The position numbers and the translations under genes were made by a program. The notes beneath the pieces were generated by a model. The model did not search any database, was not told the DNA's origin, and was given only the letters and a program-made list of their open reading frames with translations. 64,000 nt of DNA, from the NCBI GenBank assembly GCA_020849665.1, contig JADLFX010000105.1, forward strand, positions 1 through 64,000, in the 5' to 3' direction. Shown here in pieces: positions 8,705 through 19,265 of the stretch (positions are counted from its first letter, which is position 1; every line of letters begins with the position of its first letter). Source of the stretch: Planctomycetota bacterium (GTDB lineage: Bacteria > Planctomycetota > UBA1135 > UBA2386).

Positions 8705-10144
8705 ATGCACAAGTCCTTCCCCCGGCGCACCCTCGTACCCGTGGTCGCGCTGTCCCTCGCCACGTTCCTCGACGCGCAGGCCAAGCCTGGCGAGTCCGTG
8801 GCCGCCGTCGTGGTCACTCCGACCGCGCCCGCCGTCTCGACCGGCGAGATGTACATCGTCAACCACGAGACGAACACGGCCACGAAGCTCACGCTCCCGG
8901 CGGCGCTCGTCAACGAGCGCACCAACTGCGTCACCATGATGGGCGGTCCCCTCGGGTTCGTCGGCACCAACCCCATCCAACCCGCCGCGCCCCCCTTCGT
9001 TCCGGGCAACATCTACCAGATCACGATCGCCGGTACGGTCGTCACGGCGACCCAGCTGAACACGACACCCGCCGCGGGCCCGAACGTGGCACAGATCGCC
9101 CTGGTGGGGGGCAAGCTCTACTTCGTGAGCCAGAACGCCTCCAACACCGGTGGCGTGCTGCAGAGCGTGTCGATGGGCGGCGGACCGGTCACCACCGAGG
9201 TGGATCTGGCCACGGTCAGCGGCGCGGTCGGCCTGGGCAACGCGCTCTGCGCGATCGGCACCAAGGTCTACGTCGCCTGCTTCGATTCCGGCGCCACGGC
9301 AACCACCGGCTCGGTGGTGGTCTACGACACGACCACGAGCACCGCATCGGTCCTCACGCAGCTGCCTAAGGGCAAGTACGTGTCCGGAACCTCGACGTTC
9401 AACACCGGCATCGTGCACGCCCAGGCGCCCGCCAGCATGCCGGGCAAGCTGCTCCTGATCGGCGTGTACGGCGACGTGCTCGTCATGGATGCCGCCAACG
9501 GGAACGTCCTGCAGCACACCTTCAGCGGCGCGATCGGCGCGACCAGCACGACCGTCAACCTGCTGAACTCGGGTGATTGGGACCCGATCACCGAGGACGT
9601 GATCGTGGGCAGCCGCGACGGCTGGGTGGAGCGCATCGTGAGCGGACACGCCGCCGAGAAGGTCGTGCCCGGCGTGGGCTCCTCGGCGACCGCCTCGCAG
9701 AACAGCGTGGTCGGCCTCGCCCACATCCCCGCCAACGCCGGAGCCGACGTCACCAGCGGCGCCGGCTGTCCGGGCTTCGGCGGCTACACGCTGACCGACG
9801 TCGGGCGCGGCGTGCCGGTCGCGGGCAACGGCGCCTTCCAGATGGCGTGCTACAGCGGCGACGGCGGCAACAACGCGGTCCTGGTGATCGGCGTGACCAA
9901 CCCGGGCCTGGACCTGAGCGTGATCGGGATGACGAACTGCATCCTGCGCAGCAGCCTCGACGTCACGATTCCCACGGTCCTGACCGGCACCGGCGCGGGC
10001 CTCGGCAAGGCGACGATCCCGTTCCCGATCCCGGCAGGCGTGTCCGGCACGATCTGCCGCCAGTGGGTGGAGGTGCAGGCCCCCGGCCGCACGACCAACC
10101 CGCTCGGGCTGGTGCTCAGCAACGGCCGCAAGACCGCGCTCTAG
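8705..10144 (+). CDS. Secreted beta-propeller-like protein with shared C-terminal module
   Basis: A 479-residue exported protein of unknown function. The signal peptide is MHKSFPRRTLVPVVALSLAT with a cleavage region near FLDAQA. Residues 40-350 consist of repeated short beta blocks (GEMYIVNHETNTATKLTLP, GGKLYFVSQNAS, GTKVYVACFDSG, GKLLLIGVYGDVLVMD, DVIVGSRDGWVERI), typical of a beta-propeller. From about residue 355 (GAGCPGFGGYTL) to the end it carries the same C-terminal module as the two paralogues on the opposite strand, with LSVIGMTNCILR and LSNGRKTAL aligning to their SIGMNGCTLN and TNGL motifs. The ATG at 8705 is preferred over the upstream open frame because it gives the signal peptide. 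Possibly a surface-displayed binding protein; this is inference. Confidence 0.75.
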   Translation: MHKSFPRRTLVPVVALSLATFLDAQAKPGESVAAVVVTPTAPAVSTGEMYIVNHETNTATKLTLPAALVNERTNCVTMMGGPLGFVGTNPIQPAAPPFVPGNIYQITIAGTVVTATQLNTTPAAGPNVAQIALVGGKLYFVSQNASNTGGVLQSVSMGGGPVTTEVDLATVSGAVGLGNALCAIGTKVYVACFDSGATATTGSVVVYDTTTSTASVLTQLPKGKYVSGTSTFNTGIVHAQAPASMPGKLLLIGVYGDVLVMDAANGNVLQHTFSGAIGATSTTVNLLNSGDWDPITEDVIVGSRDGWVERIVSGHAAEKVVPGVGSSATASQNSVVGLAHIPANAGADVTSGAGCPGFGGYTLTDVGRGVPVAGNGAFQMACYSGDGGNNAVLVIGVTNPGLDLSVIGMTNCILRSSLDVTIPTVLTGTGAGLGKATIPFPIPAGVSGTICRQWVEVQAPGRTTNPLGLVLSNGRKTAL

Positions 10145-10170
10145 GCCCGCACACCGCCGCGGCGCGCGGT

Positions 10171-10192
10171 CCCGGCCCCGGACGGGGCCGGG
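10171..10192. terminator. GC-rich hairpin terminator between convergent genes
   Basis: Arms 10171-10179 and 10184-10192 pair perfectly (9 bp, four-base loop GGAC). It sits between the stop codon of the secreted-protein gene (10144) and the end of typA (10202) and could serve both strands. No U-tract. Confidence 0.5.
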
Positions 10193-10201
10193 GCCGCCCG
10201 T

Positions 10202-12022
<1,821 letters not shown>

Positions 12023-12155
12023 GGCATTCCTGGCCCAGGACGGAGCGCGGGGGCTCTTCCCGGGCGGCGGCAAAGGGGCGGGATTGTGGTGACGCCGCGC
12101 GAACTCGTCAACCGGCGCGGGTTGGAACACGGGTCGCGCGGACCCTGCCCCGGCC

Positions 12156-12986
12156 TCAGCCGTCGAGCCGCAGCAGGTAGCGGTTGTTGCGGGGTCCGAG
12201 CAGCGCGAAGGGGTCCGGGTGCCCGCGCCCCAGCCCGTCCGGGAAGCTGGCACGGAACAGGAGGCCGTCGGAACCGTCGCCGACCTGCACGCGCTCCTGC
12301 GGCACCTCGGCCAGCCGCGTGCCTCCCGGCCCGCGGATCGTGACCGATCCGCGTTGCGTGTTCGTCTGCAGACGCTCGCCGACCGGTGGGGGCGCGGGCG
12401 CGCGCAGGAAGCGCACGGTCTGGTCGGGGGCGATGGCGCGGAACTCGGCGCCGACGACCTGCAGGCGGTGCTCGGGCAGGATGCGAGGTTCCGGGTCGTC
12501 GCCGAACACCACGAGGCCGGAACCGTGCTCCAGCACCAGCAGCGAGCCGAACGCGGCCCCGATCAGGCGCCCGGGGCCGAAGGCCTGAGGATGGAGCTGT
12601 TGGGTCTCGACCACCCTCAGTGCGAACGCCATGCCGCCGTCCGCCGGACGCACGAACTCATCCGGCCGCGGGCTGGAGCGGAACACCCCGCCCGGCAGGC
12701 GCGGGCAGTGGACGTCGACGCGATCCTCGTAGACGAGCAGCGCGACGTCGCCCTGGGTGAGCAGCAGGGCCTGCACCGGGCCGCGCCGATCCGTCCCCAT
12801 GACGCCGATCCACCGCTGCGGATCGTCGTTGGACGGCGCGGCGTTCTTCTTCACCACGATGATCCCGCCACCCTGCTCGCCGAACGACCCGCCCGGGTTC
12901 GAGACGAACGCCCAGCTCACGTTCTCCGAGTCGCAGGCGGCCGCCAGGAGCGCGAGTGCGGGCAGGACCAGGGGGAGCAGCCTCAT
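12156..12986 (-). CDS. Hypothetical lipoprotein
   Basis: A 276-residue predicted lipoprotein of unknown function. The signal is MRLLPLVLPALALLAAACDS, with lipobox L-A-A-A-C and the lipidated cysteine at about residue 18; Asp at +2 would argue for inner-membrane retention by the E. coli rule, though that rule may not hold here. The mature part is beta-rich with no domain I recognise; GGGIIVVKKNAAPSND and GSLLVLEHGSGLVVFGDD suggest a value-reporting or beta-propeller-like fold. ATG 12986 is chosen over the in-frame codon at 12995 because a -10 element (TACAGT) occupies 13000-12995. Confidence 0.7.
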   Translation of the reverse strand: MRLLPLVLPALALLAAACDSENVSWAFVSNPGGSFGEQGGGIIVVKKNAAPSNDDPQRWIGVMGTDRRGPVQALLLTQGDVALLVYEDRVDVHCPRLPGGVFRSSPRPDEFVRPADGGMAFALRVVETQQLHPQAFGPGRLIGAAFGSLLVLEHGSGLVVFGDDPEPRILPEHRLQVVGAEFRAIAPDQTVRFLRAPAPPPVGERLQTNTQRGSVTIRGPGGTRLAEVPQERVQVGDGSDGLLFRASFPDGLGRGHPDPFALLGPRNNRYLLRLDG

Positions 12987-12994
12987 GGCCGGCA

Positions 12995-13000
12995 ACTGTA
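12995..13000 (-). promoter_or_regulatory. -10 element placed for a leaderless transcript
   Basis: TACAGT on the minus strand, ending 8 bases before the ATG of the lipoprotein gene at 12986, with no Shine-Dalgarno sequence between them. No convincing -35 element is seen. Confidence 0.4.
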
Positions 13001-13142
13001 TGCACGGATCGGAGTGCGGCCCAGGGCCTGGGTTCCACGGGCAGGGCAGAGCTGCGGGCGCCGCACCGCGCGGGGATCCGCTGGGACGGCACCGCCGGGA
13101 CGGTTACATCAACGCGCCGGTCGCAGTCCCCGACCCCGACGC

Positions 13143-14243
13143 ATGAACCTCGCGCCTGCCTCGCTCGCCTACCGCATCGTGCGACCGCTCTTGTTCGCGC
13201 TCGATGCGGAGCGGGCCCACGAGTTCGCTCTCGCGCTGCTGCGCGTGGCGGGAACCGTGCCCGGCGCCTGCGCGGTGCTGGGCGCCATGCACCGGGTCGC
13301 GGACCCGCGCCTCGCCTGCCAGCGCTTCGGTCTCGCCTTCGCCAACCCGCTCGGCCTGGCGGCCGGCTTCGACAAGAACGCGCGCGTGGTGCGCGGCCTC
13401 GCCGCGCTCGGCTTCGGCTGCGTGGAGGTGGGCACGTTGACCCCCCGGCCGCAGCCCGGCAACCCGCGCCCCCGCATGTTCCGGCTGCCGGAGCACGGCG
13501 CGGTGATCAACCGGCTCGGCTTCAACAACCGCGGCGTGGCGGCGGCGGCGGCCTGCCTCGCCCGCGGGCGGCGTCCCAAGGGACTGGTCCTCGGCGTGAA
13601 CGTGGGCAAGAACAAGGACACGCCGGACGCGGCCGCCAAGGACGACTACGCGGCCGGGATCGCCGCCCTGCATCCGTTCGCGGACTACTTCACCGTGAAC
13701 GTGTCCAGCCCCAACACGCCGGGCCTCCGGGCCCTGCAGGCGCCCGTGGTGCTGGCGGAACTGCTGGCGCATCTCGCCGCGGTCCAGCGCGCGTCCGGCT
13801 CGCGGGTGCCGGTCCTGGTGAAGCTCGCGCCGGACCTCGACGCGGGCGCGTTGCACGAGGCGCTCGACGCGGCGGTCGAGGGCGGTGCCGCCGGCGTCGT
13901 GCTCACCAACACCACGCTGGCGCGCGATGCCGTGGCCGGCCACCCGCGCGCCGCCGAGGCCGGGGGTCTCTCGGGAACGCCGCTCTTCCCGCGCAGCCTG
14001 GAGGTGGTGCGTGCGGGGTATCGCCACCTGCGCGGACGCCTGCCGATCGTGGGCGTCGGCGGGATCCACGACGCGGAGTCGGCGTGGCGGATGCTGCGCG
14101 CGGGCGCCGCGCTCCTGCAGCTCTACACCGCGATGGTGTACGGCGGCCCCGCCCTGCCGGCGCGGATCCTGCGCGGCCTCTCGGCTCGACTCGCCGAGCA
14201 AGGAGCGGCGGGCGTGGACGCCGTGGTGGGCGCGGACGCCTGA
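13143..14243 (+). CDS. pyrD: Dihydroorotate dehydrogenase (quinone), class 2
   Basis: A 366-residue FMN flavoprotein that oxidises dihydroorotate to orotate in pyrimidine synthesis and passes electrons to quinone. The N-terminal membrane-associating helices typical of class 2 enzymes are present (residues 1-45, with ALDAERAHEFALALLRVAG). FMN and substrate motifs follow: FANPLGLAAGFDKNA, VEVGTLTPRPQPGNPRPRMF, INRLGFNNRG, NVSSPNTPGLRALQ (the catalytic-base Ser sits here), PVLVKLAPDL, VVLTNTT and IVGVGGI near the C-terminus. The length agrees with class 2 PyrD (330-370). ATG 13143 gives the proper N-terminus. It is divergent from the lipoprotein gene. TTACAT at 13107-13112 is a possible -10 element. 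Confidence 0.95.
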   Translation: MNLAPASLAYRIVRPLLFALDAERAHEFALALLRVAGTVPGACAVLGAMHRVADPRLACQRFGLAFANPLGLAAGFDKNARVVRGLAALGFGCVEVGTLTPRPQPGNPRPRMFRLPEHGAVINRLGFNNRGVAAAAACLARGRRPKGLVLGVNVGKNKDTPDAAAKDDYAAGIAALHPFADYFTVNVSSPNTPGLRALQAPVVLAELLAHLAAVQRASGSRVPVLVKLAPDLDAGALHEALDAAVEGGAAGVVLTNTTLARDAVAGHPRAAEAGGLSGTPLFPRSLEVVRAGYRHLRGRLPIVGVGGIHDAESAWRMLRAGAALLQLYTAMVYGGPALPARILRGLSARLAEQGAAGVDAVVGADA

Positions 14244-14299
14244 ACCGGCGGTTCGGATCGGGTGCCTGAGTGCTCTGCACCGTGCGTGAGCACCGCAGG

Positions 14300-14338
14300 T
14301 TTACGCGGCGCTTATGGGTGGTGCCTCGGTCCTTACGC
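14300..14338 (+). promoter_or_regulatory. Candidate KdpE-binding sites upstream of the kdp locus
   Basis: Three similar seven-base elements lie in this interval: TTTACGC at 14300, CTTATGG at 14311 and CTTACGC at 14332. Their spacing (11 and 21 bases) puts them on one face of the helix. If transcription starts near 14383 they fall at about -83, -72 and -51, an activator position. The response regulator KdpE is encoded in the same locus. That these are KdpE sites is inference from position, phasing and repetition. Confidence 0.4.
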
Positions 14339-14369
14339 CGGCGCAAGCGACGGCGGGGCTGGCGCGGCC

Positions 14370-14375
14370 TAGGTT
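14370..14375 (+). promoter_or_regulatory. -10 element of the kdp-locus promoter
   Basis: TAGGTT lies 7 bases before a GTG start codon at 14383, so the transcript would begin at the start codon. No good -35 is seen 17 bases upstream, which is typical of activator-dependent promoters. Confidence 0.45.
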
Positions 14376-14382
14376 GCCCGCC

Positions 14383-15267
14383 GTGAACATCAATGCGATT
14401 CGTTCCCGTCGCGCCCGCGCGATCCCGAGCACTAGACGGGATTCCCGGATGTCGATCGGCCTGGCCGTCGCGCTCGCGCTCAGCGGGTGCATGGTGGGCC
14501 CGGGGGCCCGTGAGCGTGCGCAGGCGCAAGCGGCGGAGCTCCCGCCGATCTCTCCGAACCGTCCGACGTTCAGCGACGGCACGACGCTCGTTCCGGTGGG
14601 CCATGCCCAACTCGAGACGGGATACACGTTCACCAAGCGCAGCGAGGGTGGGGTGAAGACCGAGCGGCACAACGCTCCCGAGGTGACGGCCCGCTACCGC
14701 GCCCTCGAAGCGCTCGAGCTGCGGATCCTCTGGGCGGGGCAGGCCTGGAGCGAGACCGAGTCGGCAGGCGTCACGACCCGGGATGACGGCGGCACCGACC
14801 TGGGGCTTGCGGCAGTGGTTCCGATCACCGAGCAGGACGGCTGGCGTCCGGCACTCGCGCTCGAACTCGTGTCGACGTTGGGCATCGGTTCCTCCGGTTT
14901 CTGCAGCGGTCACGCCGACCCGGCCGCGAAGCTGCTCTGGTCGTACGGCGCCGGCCACCTTCCCGAGTGGCTCGGCGTCGGCGGCAACCTGATCGTCGCC
15001 TACCCCACGGAAGCCGGCGACCGCTTCACCCAGACCGCGGTGTCGCTCTACGCGACCGTGACGCCAGGTGCCGGCGACACCACGTTCTTCGGCGAGTGGT
15101 ACGTCATCACGCCCTACGCCAACAACCTCGACGAGGCGCAGAGCACCGACTTCGGCGTCGTCCACCGTTTGAGCCGCAACATCGCCGTCGACGCTCGCGT
15201 CGGTTTCGGTCTGGACGCGCGGGCCGACGACCTCTTCGCCGGCTTCGGCATCAGCTTCCTCTTCTGA
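14383..15267 (+). CDS. Outer-membrane beta-barrel protein leading the kdp locus
   Basis: A protein of about 294 residues resembling outer-membrane 'transporter' barrels of the MetA-pathway phenol-degradation type. After an arginine-rich N-region comes [19 protein letters not shown], a signal peptide with a lipobox-like L-S-G-C. The mature chain is alternating beta strand throughout ([65 protein letters not shown]) and ends in phenylalanine after GFGISFLF, a terminal signature of outer-membrane barrels. The start may be GTG 14383, supported by the -10 placement, or ATG 14449. Only 12 bases separate it from kdpF, so it is probably the first gene of the K+-uptake operon and may admit K+ across the outer membrane; that role is inference. 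Confidence 0.65.
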   Translation: MNINAIRSRRARAIPSTRRDSRMSIGLAVALALSGCMVGPGARERAQAQAAELPPISPNRPTFSDGTTLVPVGHAQLETGYTFTKRSEGGVKTERHNAPEVTARYRALEALELRILWAGQAWSETESAGVTTRDDGGTDLGLAAVVPITEQDGWRPALALELVSTLGIGSSGFCSGHADPAAKLLWSYGAGHLPEWLGVGGNLIVAYPTEAGDRFTQTAVSLYATVTPGAGDTTFFGEWYVITPYANNLDEAQSTDFGVVHRLSRNIAVDARVGFGLDARADDLFAGFGISFLF

Positions 15268-15279
15268 AGGGCTTCCACC

Positions 15280-15369
15280 ATGAGCACGCTCGACGCCGTC
15301 CTGCTCCTGCTGACGCTGGCGGTTTTCGTCTATCTGCTCGCGGCCGTGCTGCGGCCGGAGCGGTTCTGA
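15280..15369 (+). CDS. kdpF: KdpF, small subunit of the K+-transporting ATPase
   Basis: A 29-residue single-span membrane peptide, [20 protein letters not shown] followed by AAVLRPERF. The Y-L-x-x-A-x-L-x-P-E-x-F ending is the KdpF signature (E. coli KdpF ends YALINAEAF). It stabilises the KdpABC complex in the inner membrane. It lies 17 bases before kdpB. A ribosome-binding sequence (GAAGGG) precedes the ATG. Confidence 0.85.
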   Translation: MSTLDAVLLLLTLAVFVYLLAAVLRPERF

Positions 15370-15386
15370 GCCAACGGAGCCATCCG

Positions 15387-17441
15387 ATGACCACTCGTCC
15401 TGCATCGCTCTTCGCCCGCGAGCTCCTGCTGCCTGCGCTCGTCGATGCCCTCCGCAAGCTGCACCCGCGGACCATGCTCAAGAACCCGGTCATGGCCGTG
15501 ACCTTGCTGGGTGCCGTGCTGACGACGGTCGCGATCCCCACGTCCGGCGCCGAATGGGGGTTCGTGCTCCAGCTCGGCCTCTGGCTGTGGTTCACGGTGC
15601 TCTTCGCCAACTTCGCCGAGGCGATGGCCGAGGGGCGGGGGAAGGCCCAGGCCAACGCGCTGCGCCGCACCCGGGCCGAGACGCATGCGCGGAGACTGGT
15701 CGGCGTTCGCGAGGATCGCGTCGTTGCCACCGAGCTGCGCAAGGGCGATCTGGTGGTCTGCGAGGCGGGTGACACGATCCCGGCCGACGGCGACGTGGTG
15801 GAGGGAATCGCCAGCGTCGACGAGTCGGCGATCACCGGCGAGTCGGCGCCCGTGATCCGGGAGAGCGGAGGCGACCGCTGCGCCGTCAGCGGCGGTACCC
15901 GCGTGCTCAGCGACCGCATCGTGGTGCGGGTGTCCGCCGAGCGCGGGCAGGGCTTCCTCGACCGCATGATCGCGCTGGTCGAGGGCGCGCGCCGGCAGAA
16001 GACTCCGAACGAGGTGGCGCTGACCGTCCTCCTGGCGGCGCTGACGCTCATCTTCCTGCTGGTCTGCGTGACGCTGCGCCCGTTCGGTGGCTACGCGGGC
16101 ACGCACTTCTCGACTCCGGCGCTGATTGCGCTCCTGGTCTGCCTCATCCCGACCACCATCGGCGCCCTGCTCAGCGCGATCGGCATCAGCGGCATCGACC
16201 GTCTGGTCCGACGCAACGTGATCGCCACGAGCGGCCGCGCGGTGGAGGCCGCTGGTGACGTGGACGTGCTGCTGCTCGACAAGACCGGCACGATCACGCT
16301 GGGCAACCGCAACGCCACCGCCTCCGTCCCCGTGCCCGGCACCAGCGCCGAAGAGCTGGCCGATGCGGCGCAGCTCGCCTCCCTGGCCGACCAGACGCCG
16401 GAAGGGCGCAGCATCGTGGTGCTGGCGAAGCAGCTCTTCCGGCTGCGCGGCCGCGAGTTGGCCGAGCCGCACGCGAAGTTCGTCCCATTCACGGCCCGCT
16501 CGCGCATGAGCGGCGTGGACATCGACAGTCCCAAGGGCGGAGTGCGGCGGATCCGCAAGGGTGCCCCCGAGGCCGTCAACGGCTTCGTCACTGCGAGCGG
16601 TGGGCGGCCGGATCCGCGTGCCGAGGCCACGGCAGAGGAGATCTCCCGGGCCGGGGGCACGCCCCTGCTGGTCGCCGAGGGCAAGAGGACCCTGGGCATC
16701 ATCCATCTGAAAGACGTGGTGAAGGGCGGTATCCAGGAGCGCTTCGCGCACCTGCGCCGCGTCGGCATCCGCACGGTCATGATCACGGGCGACAATCCGC
16801 TGACGGCGGCGGCGATCGCGGCCGAGGCCGGCGTGGATTCCTTCCTCGCCGAGGCCACGCCGGAGATGAAGCTGCAGCGGATCCGCGAGGAGCAGGCTGC
16901 GGGCCGGCTCGTCGCGATGACTGGCGACGGCACCAACGACGCGCCGGCGCTTGCGCAGGCGGATGTCGGCGTGGCGATGAACACGGGCACGCAGGCCGCG
17001 CGCGAAGCCGGGAACATGGTCGACCTCGACAGCAATCCGACCAAGCTGCTGGACATCGTCGAGATCGGCAAACAACTGATCATGACGCGTGGCTCCCTGA
17101 CCACGTTCAGCCTCGCCAACGACGTTGCCAAGTACTTCGCCATCCTGCCGGCCATGTTCGCCGGCGTGTATGCGGCGGAGGGACAGCCAGGACCTCTGGC
17201 GGCGCTGGACGTGATGGGCCTGCACTCGCCGCAGAGCGCGATCCTGAGCGCGGTCGTGTTCAACGCGCTGATCATCATCGCGTTGATCCCGCTGGCCCTG
17301 CGCGGGGTGGCATACCGGCCGGCCCCGGCCGCCGTCGTGTTGCGTCGCAACCTGCTCGTCTACGGCGCCGGCGGCGTGATCGCCCCGTTCGCCGGCATCA
17401 AGCTGCTCGACCTGGTCCTGACCGGGCTGCATCTGGTCTGA
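15387..17441 (+). CDS. kdpB: K+-transporting P-type ATPase, catalytic subunit KdpB
   Basis: A 684-residue P-type ATPase that powers high-affinity K+ import through KdpA. The actuator motif TGES is at residues 150-153, with Ser153 at the position of the inhibitory phosphoserine of E. coli KdpB. The phosphorylated Asp is D298 in [12 protein letters not shown]. The nucleotide-binding domain includes [15 protein letters not shown] and IRKGAPEAV, and the hinge is [20 protein letters not shown]. Seven membrane segments can be drawn as usual. The start at 15387 gives the expected N-terminus. The gene precedes kdpA here, whereas the textbook order is kdpA then kdpB, and a second small peptide gene sits between them. 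Confidence 0.97.
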   Translation: MTTRPASLFARELLLPALVDALRKLHPRTMLKNPVMAVTLLGAVLTTVAIPTSGAEWGFVLQLGLWLWFTVLFANFAEAMAEGRGKAQANALRRTRAETHARRLVGVREDRVVATELRKGDLVVCEAGDTIPADGDVVEGIASVDESAITGESAPVIRESGGDRCAVSGGTRVLSDRIVVRVSAERGQGFLDRMIALVEGARRQKTPNEVALTVLLAALTLIFLLVCVTLRPFGGYAGTHFSTPALIALLVCLIPTTIGALLSAIGISGIDRLVRRNVIATSGRAVEAAGDVDVLLLDKTGTITLGNRNATASVPVPGTSAEELADAAQLASLADQTPEGRSIVVLAKQLFRLRGRELAEPHAKFVPFTARSRMSGVDIDSPKGGVRRIRKGAPEAVNGFVTASGGRPDPRAEATAEEISRAGGTPLLVAEGKRTLGIIHLKDVVKGGIQERFAHLRRVGIRTVMITGDNPLTAAAIAAEAGVDSFLAEATPEMKLQRIREEQAAGRLVAMTGDGTNDAPALAQADVGVAMNTGTQAAREAGNMVDLDSNPTKLLDIVEIGKQLIMTRGSLTTFSLANDVAKYFAILPAMFAGVYAAEGQPGPLAALDVMGLHSPQSAILSAVVFNALIIIALIPLALRGVAYRPAPAAVVLRRNLLVYGAGGVIAPFAGIKLLDLVLTGLHLV

Positions 17442-17465
17442 ACCGGTCGCAAGGTGGGAATCACG

Positions 17466-17552
17466 ATGCTCGCAACCCTGCTCTACCTGCTGCTCGGACT
17501 CGCAGCCTTCGGACTGATGTATCTCCTCCTCGCCAGCCTCGAGGGGTGGTGA
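17466..17552 (+). CDS. Second KdpF-like small membrane peptide
   Basis: A 28-residue open frame, MLATLLYLLLGLAAFGLMYL then LLASLEGW, between kdpB and kdpA (24 and 22 bases from its neighbours). It is one hydrophobic helix with a small acidic/aromatic tail, the same architecture as KdpF, but its ending differs from the P-E-x-F ending of the kdpF at 15280. AAGGTGGG upstream is a fair ribosome-binding site. It could be a second KdpF-type stabiliser, perhaps packing against KdpA. It is too short for a firm homology call; the position and composition argue that it is real. Confidence 0.6.
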   Translation: MLATLLYLLLGLAAFGLMYLLLASLEGW

Positions 17553-17574
17553 GGCGGACGGAGACCACACGAAC

Positions 17575-19251
17575 ATGGATGCAATCCTCCTGATCACGCT
17601 GATCGTCGGCGGTTGCGCGGCGCTCTCCTGGCCGCTGGGCCGCTACATGCGCTGGGCCATGGACCCGAGCGGGACCGAGGGCCTGGCCGGCTGGTTCGAC
17701 AGGCTGTTCCGAGCCTTGGGCGGTCCGTTGACGCGCGAGGCCCAGGGCTGGAAGGCCTATCTCTTCGCGCTGCTGGCCTGCAACGCGGTCATGTTCGTGC
17801 TCAGCTTCGGGTTCATGGCGTTGCAGCAGTGGCTGCCGCTCAACCCCGACGGCAAGGAGGCCTTGGAAGGCAGTCTGATCTTCAATACGGTCGCCTCATT
17901 CACCTCGAACACGAACCTGCAGCACTACTCGGGCGAGGTGTCGATGAGCTACGGCTCGCAGCTCTTCGCGTTGATGTGGCTGCAATTCGTGTCGGCGGCG
18001 ACCGGGATCGCGGCACTGGCGGCGATGGCGCGTGGTCTGGCGGGGCGCTCGGTGTTCGGCAATTTCTTCGTCGACGTCCAGCGCGCGACGTTCCTGGTGC
18101 TGCTGCCGCTCGCCATCGTGGTGGCGACACTCATGGTGCTGGGTGGCATGCCCATGACGATGCTGGGCGCGGCCAAGGCGACCACGCTGGAGGGGATCGA
18201 GCAGGTCATCGCGCGGGGACCGGTGGCTGCGTTCCTGACCATCAAGCAGCTCGGAACCAACGGCGGCGGCTACTTCGGACCGAACTCCACCCAACCGTTC
18301 GAGAACCCCACCTTCTGGACGAACATCCTGTCTTGCTCGGCGATCCTCATCGTCCCGATGGCGAGCGTCTGGATGTTCGGGCGCATCGTCGGCGGGATGC
18401 GTCATGCCACGATCCTCTTCGCGGTCATGATGGCGCTCCTGCTCGCCAAGGTGGGGATGGCGGTCGCCTGCGAATCCGCCCCGACGCAGGCGTTCTCCAG
18501 CCTGCCGGTCGAGCGGGAGTGCGGCAATCTGGAAGGCAAGGAGCTGCGCTTCGGCAGCGCGGCGGGGCCGCTGTGGGCCGTGCTCACGACCTGCACGAGC
18601 AACGGCTCCGTCAACTGCATGCACGACAGCCTGAATCCGCTGACCGGGCTGGTGCCGATGGTCGGCATGTGGCTCAACGCGACCTACGGCGGGGTCGGCG
18701 TCGGCATGATCAACATGTTCATCTACATCGTCCTGGCGGTGTTCGTCGCCGGGATGATGGTGGGTCGGACGCCCGAGTATCTGAACCGGCGCATCGAGAT
18801 GCGCGAGGTCAAGCTGGCGGTGCTCGCGCTCTTCGCCCATGCGCTGCTCATCCTGGCCGGCACAGCCCTCTTCGCCGTGACGCCATGGGGGACGGCGACG
18901 CTGAACAACGTCGGTGCGCATGGGTTCAGCGAGATCCTGTACGAGTTCTCGTCGGCCACGGCCAACAACGGCTCGGGCTTCGAGGGTCTCGGCGACAACA
19001 CCGTGCCGTGGAACATCGCCACCGGGATGGTGATGCTGCTCGCGCGCTACATCCCGATCCTCCTGCCTCTGGCGATCGCCGGATCGCTGGCGCGGAAGCG
19101 CCCGACGGCGTTGTCGGCCGGCACGCTGGCCGTGGAGACGCCCACGTTCGGCGTCATGCTGATCGCGACGATCCTGTTCCTCGGGGCCCTGACGTTCTTT
19201 CCGGCGGCGGCGCTCGGGCCGGTCGCCGAGCACCTGCAGTTCATGAAGTGA
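17575..19251 (+). CDS. kdpA: K+-transporting ATPase, channel-like subunit KdpA
   Basis: A 558-residue inner-membrane protein of the superfamily of K+ transporters, forming the K+ selectivity filter of KdpFABC. The four pore-loop regions are visible: ASFTSNTNLQHYSGE, LGTNGGGYFGPNSTQPFENP, MWLNATYGGVGVG and SATANNGSGFEGL. About ten membrane helices span the chain, beginning with ILLITLIVGGCAALSWPLG. The length matches KdpA (550-570). It precedes kdpC by 14 bases. It differs from the textbook operon only in following kdpB. Confidence 0.97.
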   Translation: MDAILLITLIVGGCAALSWPLGRYMRWAMDPSGTEGLAGWFDRLFRALGGPLTREAQGWKAYLFALLACNAVMFVLSFGFMALQQWLPLNPDGKEALEGSLIFNTVASFTSNTNLQHYSGEVSMSYGSQLFALMWLQFVSAATGIAALAAMARGLAGRSVFGNFFVDVQRATFLVLLPLAIVVATLMVLGGMPMTMLGAAKATTLEGIEQVIARGPVAAFLTIKQLGTNGGGYFGPNSTQPFENPTFWTNILSCSAILIVPMASVWMFGRIVGGMRHATILFAVMMALLLAKVGMAVACESAPTQAFSSLPVERECGNLEGKELRFGSAAGPLWAVLTTCTSNGSVNCMHDSLNPLTGLVPMVGMWLNATYGGVGVGMINMFIYIVLAVFVAGMMVGRTPEYLNRRIEMREVKLAVLALFAHALLILAGTALFAVTPWGTATLNNVGAHGFSEILYEFSSATANNGSGFEGLGDNTVPWNIATGMVMLLARYIPILLPLAIAGSLARKRPTALSAGTLAVETPTFGVMLIATILFLGALTFFPAAALGPVAEHLQFMK

Positions 19252-19265
19252 CCGAGAGGTGATCC

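Noticed and set aside
15330-17597. A 755-codon minus-strand frame over kdpB
   Set aside because: Antisense to a clear P-type ATPase; no homology.
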